17,011 nt of DNA, taken from Oscillospiraceae bacterium (GTDB lineage Bacteria > Bacillota > Clostridia > Oscillospirales > Oscillospiraceae). The stretch covers positions 1-17,011 of the forward strand of contig JAFOJR010000178.1 in NCBI GenBank assembly GCA_017420125.1, in the 5' to 3' direction. The position numbers were made by a program, and so were the translations under genes. The notes under the pieces are model-generated. The model had not been told where the DNA came from. It made no database searches and saw only the letters and a list, made by a program, of their open reading frames with translations. Below are positions 6,915 through 13,947 of the stretch, in pieces; position 1 is the stretch's first letter; each line of letters starts with the position of its first letter.

Positions 6915-7996
6915 ATTATAAAATTGCATTGATTCCGGGGGACGGTATCGGCCCCGAGATTGTAGATGCTGCGGTTTTGGTGCTGGAGGCCGTGGGAAAA
7001 GTGTTTGGCCACAGCTTTACCTATGTGAATGTGCCCCTGGGCGGATGTGCAGTTGACCAGTTTGGCAAACCATATCCCGATGGGACCACGGAAGTATGTA
7101 AGTCCTGCGATGCTGTGCTGCTGGGAGCTGTGGGCGGTCCCAAGTGGGATGAGATGCCTGCGGAGCTGCGGCCGGAAAAAGCCCTTTTGGCTCTGCGGAA
7201 AGAGTTGGGTCTATTTGCCAATTTACGTCCCGCCGCACTGCGTCCGGCATTGACGGAAGCTTGTCCCCTGAAACCGGAAATTGCAGAAAAAGGCATCGAC
7301 CTGATTATCGTGCGGGAATTGACCGGCGGCGTATATTTTGGCAAACGGGAACGGTATCAAACAGAAGACCGGGGCGAAGAAGCTGCTGACCGCATGGCAT
7401 ACAGCGAAATGGAAATCGAACGCATCGGCCGGAAGGCCTTTGAACTGGCCCGTCTCCGCCGGAAAAAGCTGGCCAGCGTGGATAAGGCGAATGTATTGGA
7501 AACTTCCCGGCTGTGGCGCAGCGTGATGCACCGTCTGGCGGCGGAATATCCCGATGTGGAATATTCCGATATTCTGGTGGACAACTGCGCGATGCAATTG
7601 GTGAAAGCGCCGTTTAATTTTGATGTTTTGGTGACGGAAAATATGTTTGGCGATATTTTGTCTGACGAGGCCGGAATGACCACCGGGTCTTTGGGGCTGT
7701 TGCCGTCTGCTTCCATTGGCGCAGATGGACCCGGCGTGTTTGAACCAAGCCATGGCTCCGTGCCGAAAATGAAAGGCTTGGATTTGGCCAACCCCCTGGC
7801 TACCATTTTGTCCGTTTCCATGCTGCTGCGTTACTCCCTCCATCTGCAGGCAGAAGGCGACGCTGTGGATGCCGCTGTAGACGCTGTTTTGAACGCGGGA
7901 CATCGGACGAAGGATATGGCAAACGGCGGCGATTACGTGGGAACGCAGGAAATGGGCCGTCTGGTGGCGGCGGCAGTGAAAAAGCCGGAGAATTAA
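6911..7996 (+). CDS. leuB: 3-isopropylmalate dehydrogenase
   Basis: A 361-residue enzyme that oxidises and decarboxylates 3-isopropylmalate with NAD+ to 2-oxoisocaproate, the last specific step before transamination to leucine. Visible motifs are PGDGIGPEI (residues 9-17), the substrate-binding RELTGGVYFG, DKANVLETSRLWR, the metal-binding DILSDEAGM block following VTENMFG, and EPSHGSVP for NAD+ binding. The ELTGGVYFG form is typical of true isopropylmalate dehydrogenases, as opposed to isocitrate or tartrate enzymes. The start overlaps the leuD stop (ATGA at 6911-6914), with AAGGGGAG just upstream. leuA, for the first committed step, is not in the window and must lie elsewhere if the pathway is complete. 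Confidence 0.96.
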   Translation: MNYKIALIPGDGIGPEIVDAAVLVLEAVGKVFGHSFTYVNVPLGGCAVDQFGKPYPDGTTEVCKSCDAVLLGAVGGPKWDEMPAELRPEKALLALRKELGLFANLRPAALRPALTEACPLKPEIAEKGIDLIIVRELTGGVYFGKRERYQTEDRGEEAADRMAYSEMEIERIGRKAFELARLRRKKLASVDKANVLETSRLWRSVMHRLAAEYPDVEYSDILVDNCAMQLVKAPFNFDVLVTENMFGDILSDEAGMTTGSLGLLPSASIGADGPGVFEPSHGSVPKMKGLDLANPLATILSVSMLLRYSLHLQAEGDAVDAAVDAVLNAGHRTKDMANGGDYVGTQEMGRLVAAAVKKPEN

Positions 7997-8054
7997 AAGC
8001 CATTTTCCCTAAAATGCACCGTATTGAAAAGGCGGCAACAGAGGAGGCGTTAAA

Positions 8055-8669
8055 ATGGTTCACAAGTCAAAAACAGGCTATATTGTACGGTTGGCTGTTT
8101 TGGTGGCGGTTTTGCTGCTGCTGGAGGTTACAGGTCTGGGATATCTCCCGGTTTCCGCTTTAACCCTGACGATTATGCAGATTCCCGTTTTGGTGGGAGC
8201 CATTGTTTTGGGACCGGGCGCAGGGGCAATCCTGGGGACGGTATTCGGCCTGACCAGTTTTTTCCAATGTTTCGGCAAGAATGCATTTGGCGTGGCGCTG
8301 ATGAGTATCAGCCCTGTCATGACATTTATTGTTTGTGTCATTCCCCGGCTGCTGATGGGACTGTTATGCGGTCTGATCTTCAAAGGCCTTTCCAAAGTAG
8401 ATAAAACCCGCTGGATCTCGTATGGGGTTGCTTCTCTGTCCGGCGCCGTGTTGAATACGGTGTTCTTTATGGGGGCGCTGATGCTCTGCTTTGGCCAGAC
8501 GGAGTATATCCGGAATATGATGGGTTCTCTGAATGTGATCCCGTTTGTCATTGCGTTTGTGGGAGTTCAGGGCGCCATTGAAGCAGCGGTGTGCTTTGTG
8601 GTGGGAACGGCTGTTTCCAAAGCGCTGGTTGCAATGTCCAACCGGTCAGGGAGAATCGAGAAAATTTAG
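8055..8669 (+). CDS. ECF transporter S component (possible pantothenate or other vitamin specificity)
   Basis: A 204-residue hydrophobic protein with five to six predicted membrane segments, the size of the substrate-binding S component of energy-coupling factor importers. The N-terminal LPVSALTLTIMQIPVLVGAI followed by GPGAGAILGTVFGL is a familiar S-component pattern and resembles PanT-type proteins, but I cannot fix the substrate by eye. S components in Firmicutes usually share an energising module (EcfA, EcfA', EcfT) encoded elsewhere, and none is present here. AGAGGAGG at 8040-8047 supports the ATG at 8055. It starts 58 bases after leuB with no clear promoter or terminator between, so it may be read through from the leu operon. 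Pantothenate shares 2-oxoisovalerate with leucine synthesis, which would make that substrate reasonable but unproven. Confidence 0.85.
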   Translation: MVHKSKTGYIVRLAVLVAVLLLLEVTGLGYLPVSALTLTIMQIPVLVGAIVLGPGAGAILGTVFGLTSFFQCFGKNAFGVALMSISPVMTFIVCVIPRLLMGLLCGLIFKGLSKVDKTRWISYGVASLSGAVLNTVFFMGALMLCFGQTEYIRNMMGSLNVIPFVIAFVGVQGAIEAAVCFVVGTAVSKALVAMSNRSGRIEKI

Positions 8670-8698
8670 TGTATGGAAAACCCGCATCAGGAGCGGAG

Positions 8699-8725
8699 GC
8701 CGCGGCACAGTTTTTGTGCCGCGGC
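8699..8725 (+). other. Strong hairpin without U-tract between ECF and DMT genes
   Basis: GCCGCGGCAC (8699-8708) pairs perfectly with GTGCCGCGGC (8716-8725) around the loop AGTTTTT. Neither strand has a T-run after the stem, so it is not a standard intrinsic terminator; it could stabilise an mRNA end or weaken read-through. Confidence 0.6.
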
Positions 8726-8772
8726 TGCTGTATACGGCTGCAGCGCCGAATCAGAAGAAAGAAGGAATTGGC

Positions 8773-9708
8773 TTGAAAAATCAAAGGGCGACAGCTCATC
8801 TGCTGGCGCTGGGGACGGCTTTGGTCTGGGGGACTACCTTTATTGCAACCAAAATCCTGCTGTTGGAATTTTCCCCGGTGGAGATTTTGATTGACCGGTT
8901 TATCATCGGCTATCTGGTCATGCTTGCAATCAAGCCCAGGCTGCTGCGTTTTCACAGCTGGAAAGAGGAACGGATGTTCATTGGCGCAGGGCTTACCGGG
9001 CTGGTATTTTATTATTTGCTGGAAAACATTGCATTAACGGACACATTGGCCTCTAATGTAAGTGTTATCGTATCCATTGCCCCCATGTTCACGGCGCTGC
9101 TGTCCCGCATCGTCTGGAAGCAGGAGAAGCTGCGGAAGACATTTGTCCTTGGCTTTTTTCTGGCCATTATGGGCATCGCCATTATCAGCTTTTCCGGCGG
9201 AACGGTTTCCTTCCACCCGGTGGGAGACCTGCTCTGCGTTCTGGCAGCCGCCATGTGGGCGATCTATTCTGTTTTATGCAAAAAAATCAGTGCTTTGGGC
9301 TATCCTACGATTTTGACCACGCGGCGCATTTTCTTTTATGGCATCCTGCTGATGATTCCCTTTGGCGTGGGAATGCAGTTCCGCTGGGGGCTGCATCGCT
9401 TCCTCAACGGAGCCAATCTGGGGTATTTTCTCTTTTTGGGCGTGCTGGCTTCTGCCCTATGCTTTATGACCTGGAACTGGTCAGTGGGTGTGCTGGGCGC
9501 GGTGCATACCAGCGCATACATCTATTTGATCCCTGTGGTGACGGTGGTGACGGCGGTTTTGATTCTGCACGAGCCCATTACCTGGCCGTCTGCGATTGGT
9601 ATGGTGCTGGCTCTGTCCGGTTTGATTCTGTCGGAGTGGAAGCCAAAACAGCAGCAGGAAGGACAGCTTGTGGAAAACGAATTTTTGCCGGAGAAGAATG
9701 AAATTTAA
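8773..9708 (+). CDS. DMT family (EamA domain) transporter
   Basis: A 311-residue membrane protein of the drug/metabolite transporter superfamily, with ten predicted helices arranged as two EamA repeats. The first repeat opens with LLALGTALVWGTTFIATKIL and contains LENIALTDTLASNVSVIVSI; the second begins around DLLCVLAAAMWAIYSVLCKK and ends with the typical HTSAYIYLIPVVTVVTAVLI then EPITWPSAIGMVLALSGLIL. Members mostly export amino acids, nucleosides or other metabolites; the substrate here is unknown. No ATG lies near the family's N-terminus. I chose TTG at 8773, preceded by AAGGAA at 8762-8767; the frame is open further upstream (to 8545) but that stretch is a shadow of the ECF gene. It ends at a strong terminator. 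Confidence 0.9.
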   Translation: MKNQRATAHLLALGTALVWGTTFIATKILLLEFSPVEILIDRFIIGYLVMLAIKPRLLRFHSWKEERMFIGAGLTGLVFYYLLENIALTDTLASNVSVIVSIAPMFTALLSRIVWKQEKLRKTFVLGFFLAIMGIAIISFSGGTVSFHPVGDLLCVLAAAMWAIYSVLCKKISALGYPTILTTRRIFFYGILLMIPFGVGMQFRWGLHRFLNGANLGYFLFLGVLASALCFMTWNWSVGVLGAVHTSAYIYLIPVVTVVTAVLILHEPITWPSAIGMVLALSGLILSEWKPKQQQEGQLVENEFLPEKNEI

Positions 9709-9746
9709 AAAACCGCCTTTTGGTTCCTGTCCAAAAGGCGGTTTTT
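9708..9746. terminator. Bidirectional intrinsic terminator after the DMT transporter
   Basis: A perfect 16-bp stem (AAAAACCGCCTTTTGG at 9708-9723 with its complement at 9731-9746), a 7-base loop, and T-runs on both strands. It lies between converging genes, so it serves both. Confidence 0.92.
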
Positions 9747-9767
9747 ATGATGCGTTTCAGTTTGGAT

Positions 9768-10262
9768 TCATGAAGGGAGCTGCTGCTTTGCCTGCCGCGC
9801 CTTGTATCGTATGGCCCGTACATTGATCAATATGATCAGAAGGGCGCCGACAACGGGGAATGCGAGGGTGTCCAGCTGAAATCCCACCAGCGGCGCAGCA
9901 CGGTTGATCTGCGGCCAGAAGGAGAGATAATATACGGAAATGGTTTTCAGAGCGGCCACATTGTCCGGATTGCTGTAGTCCACTTTGGTTCCGAATGTGC
10001 TTTTCCCGGCAATGGTTTCCTGATTCGGCAATGTAAAGGTATAGCCCACCTCAACCGTTCCGGTGCCGCCGCCCAGGGTTTTATCGTTGTATTTTCCCTG
10101 CATCTGTACGCTGGTGACATCAGCAGTGACTTCTGTTCCGATAAATTTAAACAAGGTGTTGAACAGGCCATAGCATATCAGAAGAACTCCCAAAACCGTA
10201 AGTGCAATGCGCCAGCCGGTGCTGGTAAATTTGGCGCGTCTGGATGGAATGGTAACTGCCAC
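9768..10262 (-). CDS. Two-helix membrane protein, DUF3592-like
   Basis: 164 residues. A basic N-terminus (about 15 residues) is followed by a hydrophobic helix near 17-40 (ALTVLGVLLICYGLFNTLF), a soluble middle of about 80 residues rich in beta-type sequence (TADVTSVQMQ, TVEVGYTFTLPNQETIAG, ISVYYLSFWP), and a second helix near 130-150 ending in a basic tail. This layout, with a short domain that reads V-x-Y-x-F and an N-P-x-N-type YSNPDNVAAL turn, resembles DUF3592 proteins; function is unknown. The likely start is GTG at 10262, 6 bases after GAGGAGGA (10269-10276). It is a single-gene unit with its own promoter, and shares the terminator at 9708-9746. Confidence 0.75.
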   Translation of the reverse strand: MAVTIPSRRAKFTSTGWRIALTVLGVLLICYGLFNTLFKFIGTEVTADVTSVQMQGKYNDKTLGGGTGTVEVGYTFTLPNQETIAGKSTFGTKVDYSNPDNVAALKTISVYYLSFWPQINRAAPLVGFQLDTLAFPVVGALLIILINVRAIRYKARQAKQQLPS

Positions 10263-10290
10263 AAAAAATCCTCCTCATTGTTGATCATTT

Positions 10291-10306
10291 CGCAAGCGCA
10301 CTTGCG
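10291..10306 (-). other. Leader hairpin of the DUF3592-like gene
   Basis: CGCAAG (10291-10296) pairs with CTTGCG (10301-10306) around a 4-base loop, between the promoter and ribosome site on the minus strand. Role unknown. Confidence 0.4.
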
Positions 10307-10319
10307 CACACTTTTGTTT

Positions 10320-10348
10320 ATTGTACAACGAGTTGAAGCAATATGCAA
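10320..10348 (-). promoter_or_regulatory. Promoter of the DUF3592-like gene
   Basis: On the minus strand TTGCAT (10343-10348) and TACAAT (10320-10325) are 17 bases apart, close to the sigma-A consensus. The predicted transcript starts near 10313, giving a leader of about 50 bases. Confidence 0.6.
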
Positions 10349-10638
10349 ACATTGATTTGCAGATAAACTCAAATTTCTTCGTTTTGCAAGATGAAAATCT
10401 TTGTACCCGGCAGAATCCGTCTGCCATACAGTCTGCGCCGAGGCAGAGCGGGAAGAATATGAAACATGGGTTTTTGCCCTGCGGAATTCGCCCGGCCGCT
10501 CCTCGTGTTTGGACAGGAAACGGGTGATCCTTTCCCTTCCGGGGCGGCAGGAAAAGCCAGAGGAATCCATGTTTGGAAGAGGGGATCTGCATGCGGCGTG
10601 TTTGCGGGCAGACAGCGGTTGTCATGAAGTCCCTGTAC
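10349..10638. other. Intergenic stretch without a convincing gene
   Basis: This is the core of a 434-base gap between two divergently oriented genes. Frames on both strands are open in places, but none has both a ribosome site and a protein-like composition, and none is recognisable. It could hold an undetected small RNA, upstream control sequence or a decayed gene. The two ends of the gap carry promoters pointing outward. Confidence 0.5.
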
Positions 10639-10667
10639 TTGCAGAGCAAGGGAAAAACTGGTATAGT
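10639..10667 (+). promoter_or_regulatory. Promoter of the acyltransferase-xth genes
   Basis: TTGCAG (10639-10644) and TATAGT (10662-10667) are 17 bases apart, with an extended TGG before the -10. The predicted start is near 10674, a short leader of about 23 bases. Confidence 0.75.
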
Positions 10668-10696
10668 AAAAAAATCAAACAAAGGAGCGATACGGC

Positions 10697-11242
10697 ATGG
10701 CAAAAAAAAGTTTTTCCCGGCGATGCCTGGCGGTGCTGGGCCGGGAATTTAACAGCGATAAATTTTTTTCCCGCAGGGAAAAGTATCAAAAAACAAAAAA
10801 TCCGCTGGCGCGGGCGTTTTACGGAAGTTACTGCACTCGGGTGCAAAACCGGTTTTGTGCCGGTATTCCCATGACAGCGCAATTTGACCGCAGTGTGATG
10901 TTTCCCCACGGCATCAGCGGAATCTATATTTCGGTAGAAGCCAAAATCGGCAGCGGCACCACCATTTTTCAGCAGGTGACCATCGGCTCCAACTCCCTGC
11001 CGGGCACCAAACGGCCCGGTGCGCCGGTTATTGGGAAAAATGTATATATCGGCGCCGGAGCCAAGATCATCGGCGGCATTACCATTGGGGACAATGTACG
11101 CATTGGGGCGGGGTGTACGGTGTTTCAGGATGTGCCGGCCAATTCCACCGTGGTAGCTGCCCGTTCCGTCATTTTGCAGGACCGGGGAGAGCGGGACAAT
11201 ACCTTCTATGCAGTGCGTAGCGGGGAGGGATTTCCGTCATGA
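10697..11242 (+). CDS. Hexapeptide-repeat acyltransferase, serine O-acetyltransferase-like
   Basis: 181 residues. From about residue 66 to 160 there are left-handed beta-helix hexapeptide repeats (IGSGTT, IFQQVT, IGKNVY, IGAGAK, IGGITI, IGDNVR, IGAGCT). H71 in FPHGISGIYI corresponds to the catalytic histidine in the H-G motif of serine acetyltransferase (CysE), and the Q-x-V-T-I-G block follows as in CysE. The N-terminal helical part is only about 65 residues, much shorter than in E. coli CysE (273 residues), as in many compact Firmicutes homologues. Serine to O-acetylserine is the best guess; acetylation of a sugar or polysaccharide is the main alternative, and no cysK is next to it. AAAGGAG at 10681-10687 fixes the start. 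The stop overlaps the exonuclease start by 4 bases. Confidence 0.8.
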   Translation: MAKKSFSRRCLAVLGREFNSDKFFSRREKYQKTKNPLARAFYGSYCTRVQNRFCAGIPMTAQFDRSVMFPHGISGIYISVEAKIGSGTTIFQQVTIGSNSLPGTKRPGAPVIGKNVYIGAGAKIIGGITIGDNVRIGAGCTVFQDVPANSTVVAARSVILQDRGERDNTFYAVRSGEGFPS

Positions 11243-11991
11243 AACTGATTTCCTGGAATGTGAACGGACTGCGGGCCTGCTTGAAAAAAGGCTTTTTGGA
11301 CTTTTTCAGACAGGCGGATGCGGACTATTTTTGCCTGCAGGAGACAAAGATGGAGCAGGGACAGGCGGAACTGATTTTACCCGGGTATCAGGAGTATTGG
11401 AACAGCGGCGAGAAAAAAGGATATTCCGGCACGGCGATTTTCTGCAAGGTGCCGCCGGTTTCCGTGTCCTATGGCATCGGTCAGGCGGAACATGACAAAG
11501 AGGGCAGGGTGATTACGCTGGAAACAGAGAAGTTTTATCTGGTGAACTGCTATACGCCCAATGCCCAGCGGGAGCTGGCGCGGCTGCCGTATCGGATGGA
11601 ATGGGAAGATGCGTTTCGCGCATACCTGCAGCGGCTGGATGAGACAAAGCCCGTAATTTTATGCGGGGACTTAAATGTGGCCCATCAGGAGATCGACCTG
11701 AAAAATCCGAAAACAAACCGGAATAATGCGGGTTTTACCGACCAGGAGCGGGAAAAGATGACAGCCCTTTTGGAAGCAGGTTTTACCGACACGTTCCGCT
11801 ATTTTTATCCGGAAAAAACAGAAGCATATTCCTGGTGGAGCTATATGCGGAAAGCGCGGGAACGGAATGCCGGCTGGCGGATTGATTATTTTATTGTGTC
11901 AAACCGGCTGCAGCCTTGTTTGGCGGACAGTCTGATTCATATGGACGTTCTGGGAAGCGATCATTGCCCCATCGGGCTGGAGCTTCGATAA
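11239..11991 (+). CDS. xth: Exodeoxyribonuclease III (AP endonuclease family)
   Basis: A 250-residue enzyme of the ExoIII/APE1 family that cuts DNA 5' to abasic sites and removes 3' blocking groups in base excision repair. All landmark residues are visible: N7 in SWNVNGLR, the metal-binding E35 in LQETK, Y105 in NCYTPN, D144 and N146 in CGDLNVAH, WRIDYF at 213-218, and the catalytic pair D241-H242 in SDHCPIG. Length is standard. Translation is probably coupled to the upstream acyltransferase through the ATGA overlap at 11239-11242. The Bacillus counterpart is called exoA. Confidence 0.95.
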   Translation: MKLISWNVNGLRACLKKGFLDFFRQADADYFCLQETKMEQGQAELILPGYQEYWNSGEKKGYSGTAIFCKVPPVSVSYGIGQAEHDKEGRVITLETEKFYLVNCYTPNAQRELARLPYRMEWEDAFRAYLQRLDETKPVILCGDLNVAHQEIDLKNPKTNRNNAGFTDQEREKMTALLEAGFTDTFRYFYPEKTEAYSWWSYMRKARERNAGWRIDYFIVSNRLQPCLADSLIHMDVLGSDHCPIGLELR

Positions 11992-12028
11992 AGTCTTGGA
12001 AAAGGCAGAGCGGAAGGAGGAGAACCTG

Positions 12029-12979
12029 ATGTGTGAAACGACTGTATATCTGGTGGTTCCATGTTATAACGAAGAAGAGATGCTGCCGGAGACCTTTCGT
12101 CAGCTCACCCAGACGCTGGATGATTTGATCCGCGCAGGGAAGGCGGGCGAAGGAAGCCGGATGCTTTTTGTGGACGACGGAAGCAGCGACCGAACCTGGG
12201 CGCTGATTGCAGAGGCGGTCCAAAACAATCCGAGGATCTGCGGCGTGAAGCTGGCGCATAACCGCGGGCATCAAAATGCGCTGCTGGCCGGATTGATGAC
12301 GGCCAAAGAGCGGGCAGATTGTGCCATTTCCTTAGATGCCGATTTGCAGGACGACATTGGCGTTCTGGGGGAATTTCTGGATAAATTCCACAATGGCTGT
12401 GATATTGTATACGGCGTGCGCAGCAACAGGGCCACCGATACGGCTTTTAAACGCAATACTGCCGGCGGATTTTACAGTTTGATGAAACGCTTGGGGGTTG
12501 AGACGATAAGCAACCATGCCGATTACCGGCTGATGAGCCGCCGGGCGCTGGAGGCTCTTTCGGAATATGACGAAGTCAATCTGTTTCTCCGCGGGATTGT
12601 GCCCCAGATTGGATATCCCCATGATGTGGTTTACTATGAGCGGAAAGAGCGGATGGCGGGGGAGTCCAAATACCCGCTGAAAAAAATGATCCGGTTTGCC
12701 ATGGAGGGGATTACCTCTTTCAGCGTCAAACCGCTGAAACTGATCTCCAACTTTGGAATTTTTATTTCCGTGCTCAGTGTAGCGGGGCTGCTGTATGCGC
12801 TCATTTCCTATTTATCGGGCGTGACGGTTCCCGGCTGGACAGCGATTGTAAGCGCCATTTTTTTCCTGGGCGGGATTCAGCTTTTGTGCCTGGGCGTTGT
12901 GGGGACCTATGTGGGGAAGATTTATTCCGAAGTAAAGCAGCGTCCCCGATATCGCATTGAAACAGCACAGCTGCAATGA
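12029..12979 (+). CDS. Membrane-anchored family 2 glycosyltransferase (GtrB/DPM1-like)
   Basis: 316 residues. The GT-A catalytic domain opens with YLVVPCYNEEEMLPET (residues 7-22), then FVDDGSSDRTW (47-57), NRGHQNALLAG (78-88) and the DXD-type metal site SLDADLQDD (101-109). The MAGESKYPLKKM motif (209-220) is typical of enzymes that move a sugar from a nucleotide donor to undecaprenyl phosphate. Two C-terminal membrane helices follow (about 240-262 and 270-297), as in GtrB and YkcC proteins. It probably makes a lipid-linked sugar on the inner face of the membrane for later use in wall or teichoic acid decoration; no flippase or acceptor transferase is adjacent. The ATG at 12029 follows a strong GGAAGGAGGAG (12012-12022); an upstream TTG at 11996 is less likely. 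Confidence 0.9.
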   Translation: MCETTVYLVVPCYNEEEMLPETFRQLTQTLDDLIRAGKAGEGSRMLFVDDGSSDRTWALIAEAVQNNPRICGVKLAHNRGHQNALLAGLMTAKERADCAISLDADLQDDIGVLGEFLDKFHNGCDIVYGVRSNRATDTAFKRNTAGGFYSLMKRLGVETISNHADYRLMSRRALEALSEYDEVNLFLRGIVPQIGYPHDVVYYERKERMAGESKYPLKKMIRFAMEGITSFSVKPLKLISNFGIFISVLSVAGLLYALISYLSGVTVPGWTAIVSAIFFLGGIQLLCLGVVGTYVGKIYSEVKQRPRYRIETAQLQ

Positions 12980-13057
12980 GTGTCCCGAAAGCGGGAAAAG
13001 AACCGCTGCCGGCTTTGCGGCATATCCTGTGGTATCATGGATTCAGGAGGGAGTATT

Positions 13058-13828
13058 GTGCCTTCGATTTATCTCAGTCCATCCACCCAGGAATATAATC
13101 CGTATATCACCGGCGGGACAGAAGAGCAATATATGAACGAACTGGCAGATGCGCTGGAACCGTATCTGCTTTCCAACGGAATTCGTTTTATCCGCAACAA
13201 GCCGGAAATGACGGCGGCATCTTCCATTGCAGCGTCTAATGCCGGGGAGTATGATCTGCATCTGGCCCTGCATTCCAATGCCGCGCCGGGCGCGCAGGCA
13301 GGCACTGTGCGAGGCAGTCAGGCATATTATTACCCGGGCAGCAGCCGGGGAGAGCGGGCAGCGCAACACTTTGCAGAGCAGTTGAAAAGAATTTATCCGC
13401 TGCCGGAAAACGTACAGGCGATTCCCACCACAACCATCGGAGAGGTGCGGCGCACCCGGGCCCCTGCTGTTTTGCTGGAGGTTGCATATCACGACAATCC
13501 GGAGGACGCAGCCTGGATAACGGCAAACATTTCGGAGATTGCCCGCGCGCTGGCCCAGGCGCTGACCCAATATTTTGGGCTGCCCTTCCGGGAGGCGGCA
13601 GTGCCCCGGGACGGCGTTGTCACGCTGACTTCCGGATATTTGAATATTCGGGACAATCCCAGCCCACAGGGAACGGTGATCGCCCGGGCATACAATGGAG
13701 CGCCCCTGACGATTTGGGGCCGGGCAGGGGACTATGCCATCGTGCAGTTCGGGACCATTGTGGGATTTGCCAAATCTGAGTTTATCTCTATTTTTCCTGA
13801 ACCTGCACAGGAACACAAAACAAGATAA
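13058..13828 (+). CDS. Divergent N-acetylmuramoyl-L-alanine amidase (Amidase_3-like) with C-terminal SH3-like domain
   Basis: 256 residues. The N-terminal 170 follow the Amidase_3 plan: strand IYLSPS, Glu-rich helix TEEQYMNELADAL, HLALHSNAAPG (H72 as the conserved H-x-N zinc histidine), and LLEVAYHDNPEDAAW with E141 as catalytic glutamate. The usual first motif (D-P-G-H-G-G) is replaced by LSPSTQEYN, so the first zinc histidine is absent. From about residue 185 a bacterial SH3-type domain follows (YLNIRDNPSPQGTVIARAYN, then FAKSEFI). No signal peptide is visible, so export or wall access is unclear. I chose GTG at 13058 because AGGAGGGAG lies 5-6 bases upstream; the open frame reaches 12980, but those residues look non-coding. 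Two tiny hairpins (12983-12996 and 13007-13022) sit in the gap after the glycosyltransferase. Confidence 0.8.
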   Translation: MPSIYLSPSTQEYNPYITGGTEEQYMNELADALEPYLLSNGIRFIRNKPEMTAASSIAASNAGEYDLHLALHSNAAPGAQAGTVRGSQAYYYPGSSRGERAAQHFAEQLKRIYPLPENVQAIPTTTIGEVRRTRAPAVLLEVAYHDNPEDAAWITANISEIARALAQALTQYFGLPFREAAVPRDGVVTLTSGYLNIRDNPSPQGTVIARAYNGAPLTIWGRAGDYAIVQFGTIVGFAKSEFISIFPEPAQEHKTR

Positions 13829-13839
13829 AAAGAACGTGA

Positions 13840-13867
13840 CACTCCCTTGGTTTTGGCTGAGGGAGTG
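13840..13867 (+). other. Hairpin after the amidase, no U-tract
   Basis: CACTCCCT (13840-13847) pairs perfectly with AGGGAGTG (13860-13867) over a 12-base loop, 11 bases past the amidase stop. No T-run follows, so it may be a weak or processed 3' end with read-through into the next gene. Confidence 0.45.
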
Positions 13868-13947
13868 CTGTGGTAAAAGAACGTGCTTTGTTTTCGCCGG
13901 CAGACGGAAGGCAGAGCCAAAAAGCGAAGAAAAGGTGGCGCATACAG

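Noticed and set aside
10275..10703. Minus-strand frame of 142 codons in the intergenic gap
   Set aside because: It has no ribosome site, overlaps both promoters, and its composition is not protein-like.
10401..10874. Plus-strand frame running through the gap into the acyltransferase gene
   Set aside because: It starts at a TTG without a ribosome site and overlaps a well-supported gene in another frame.
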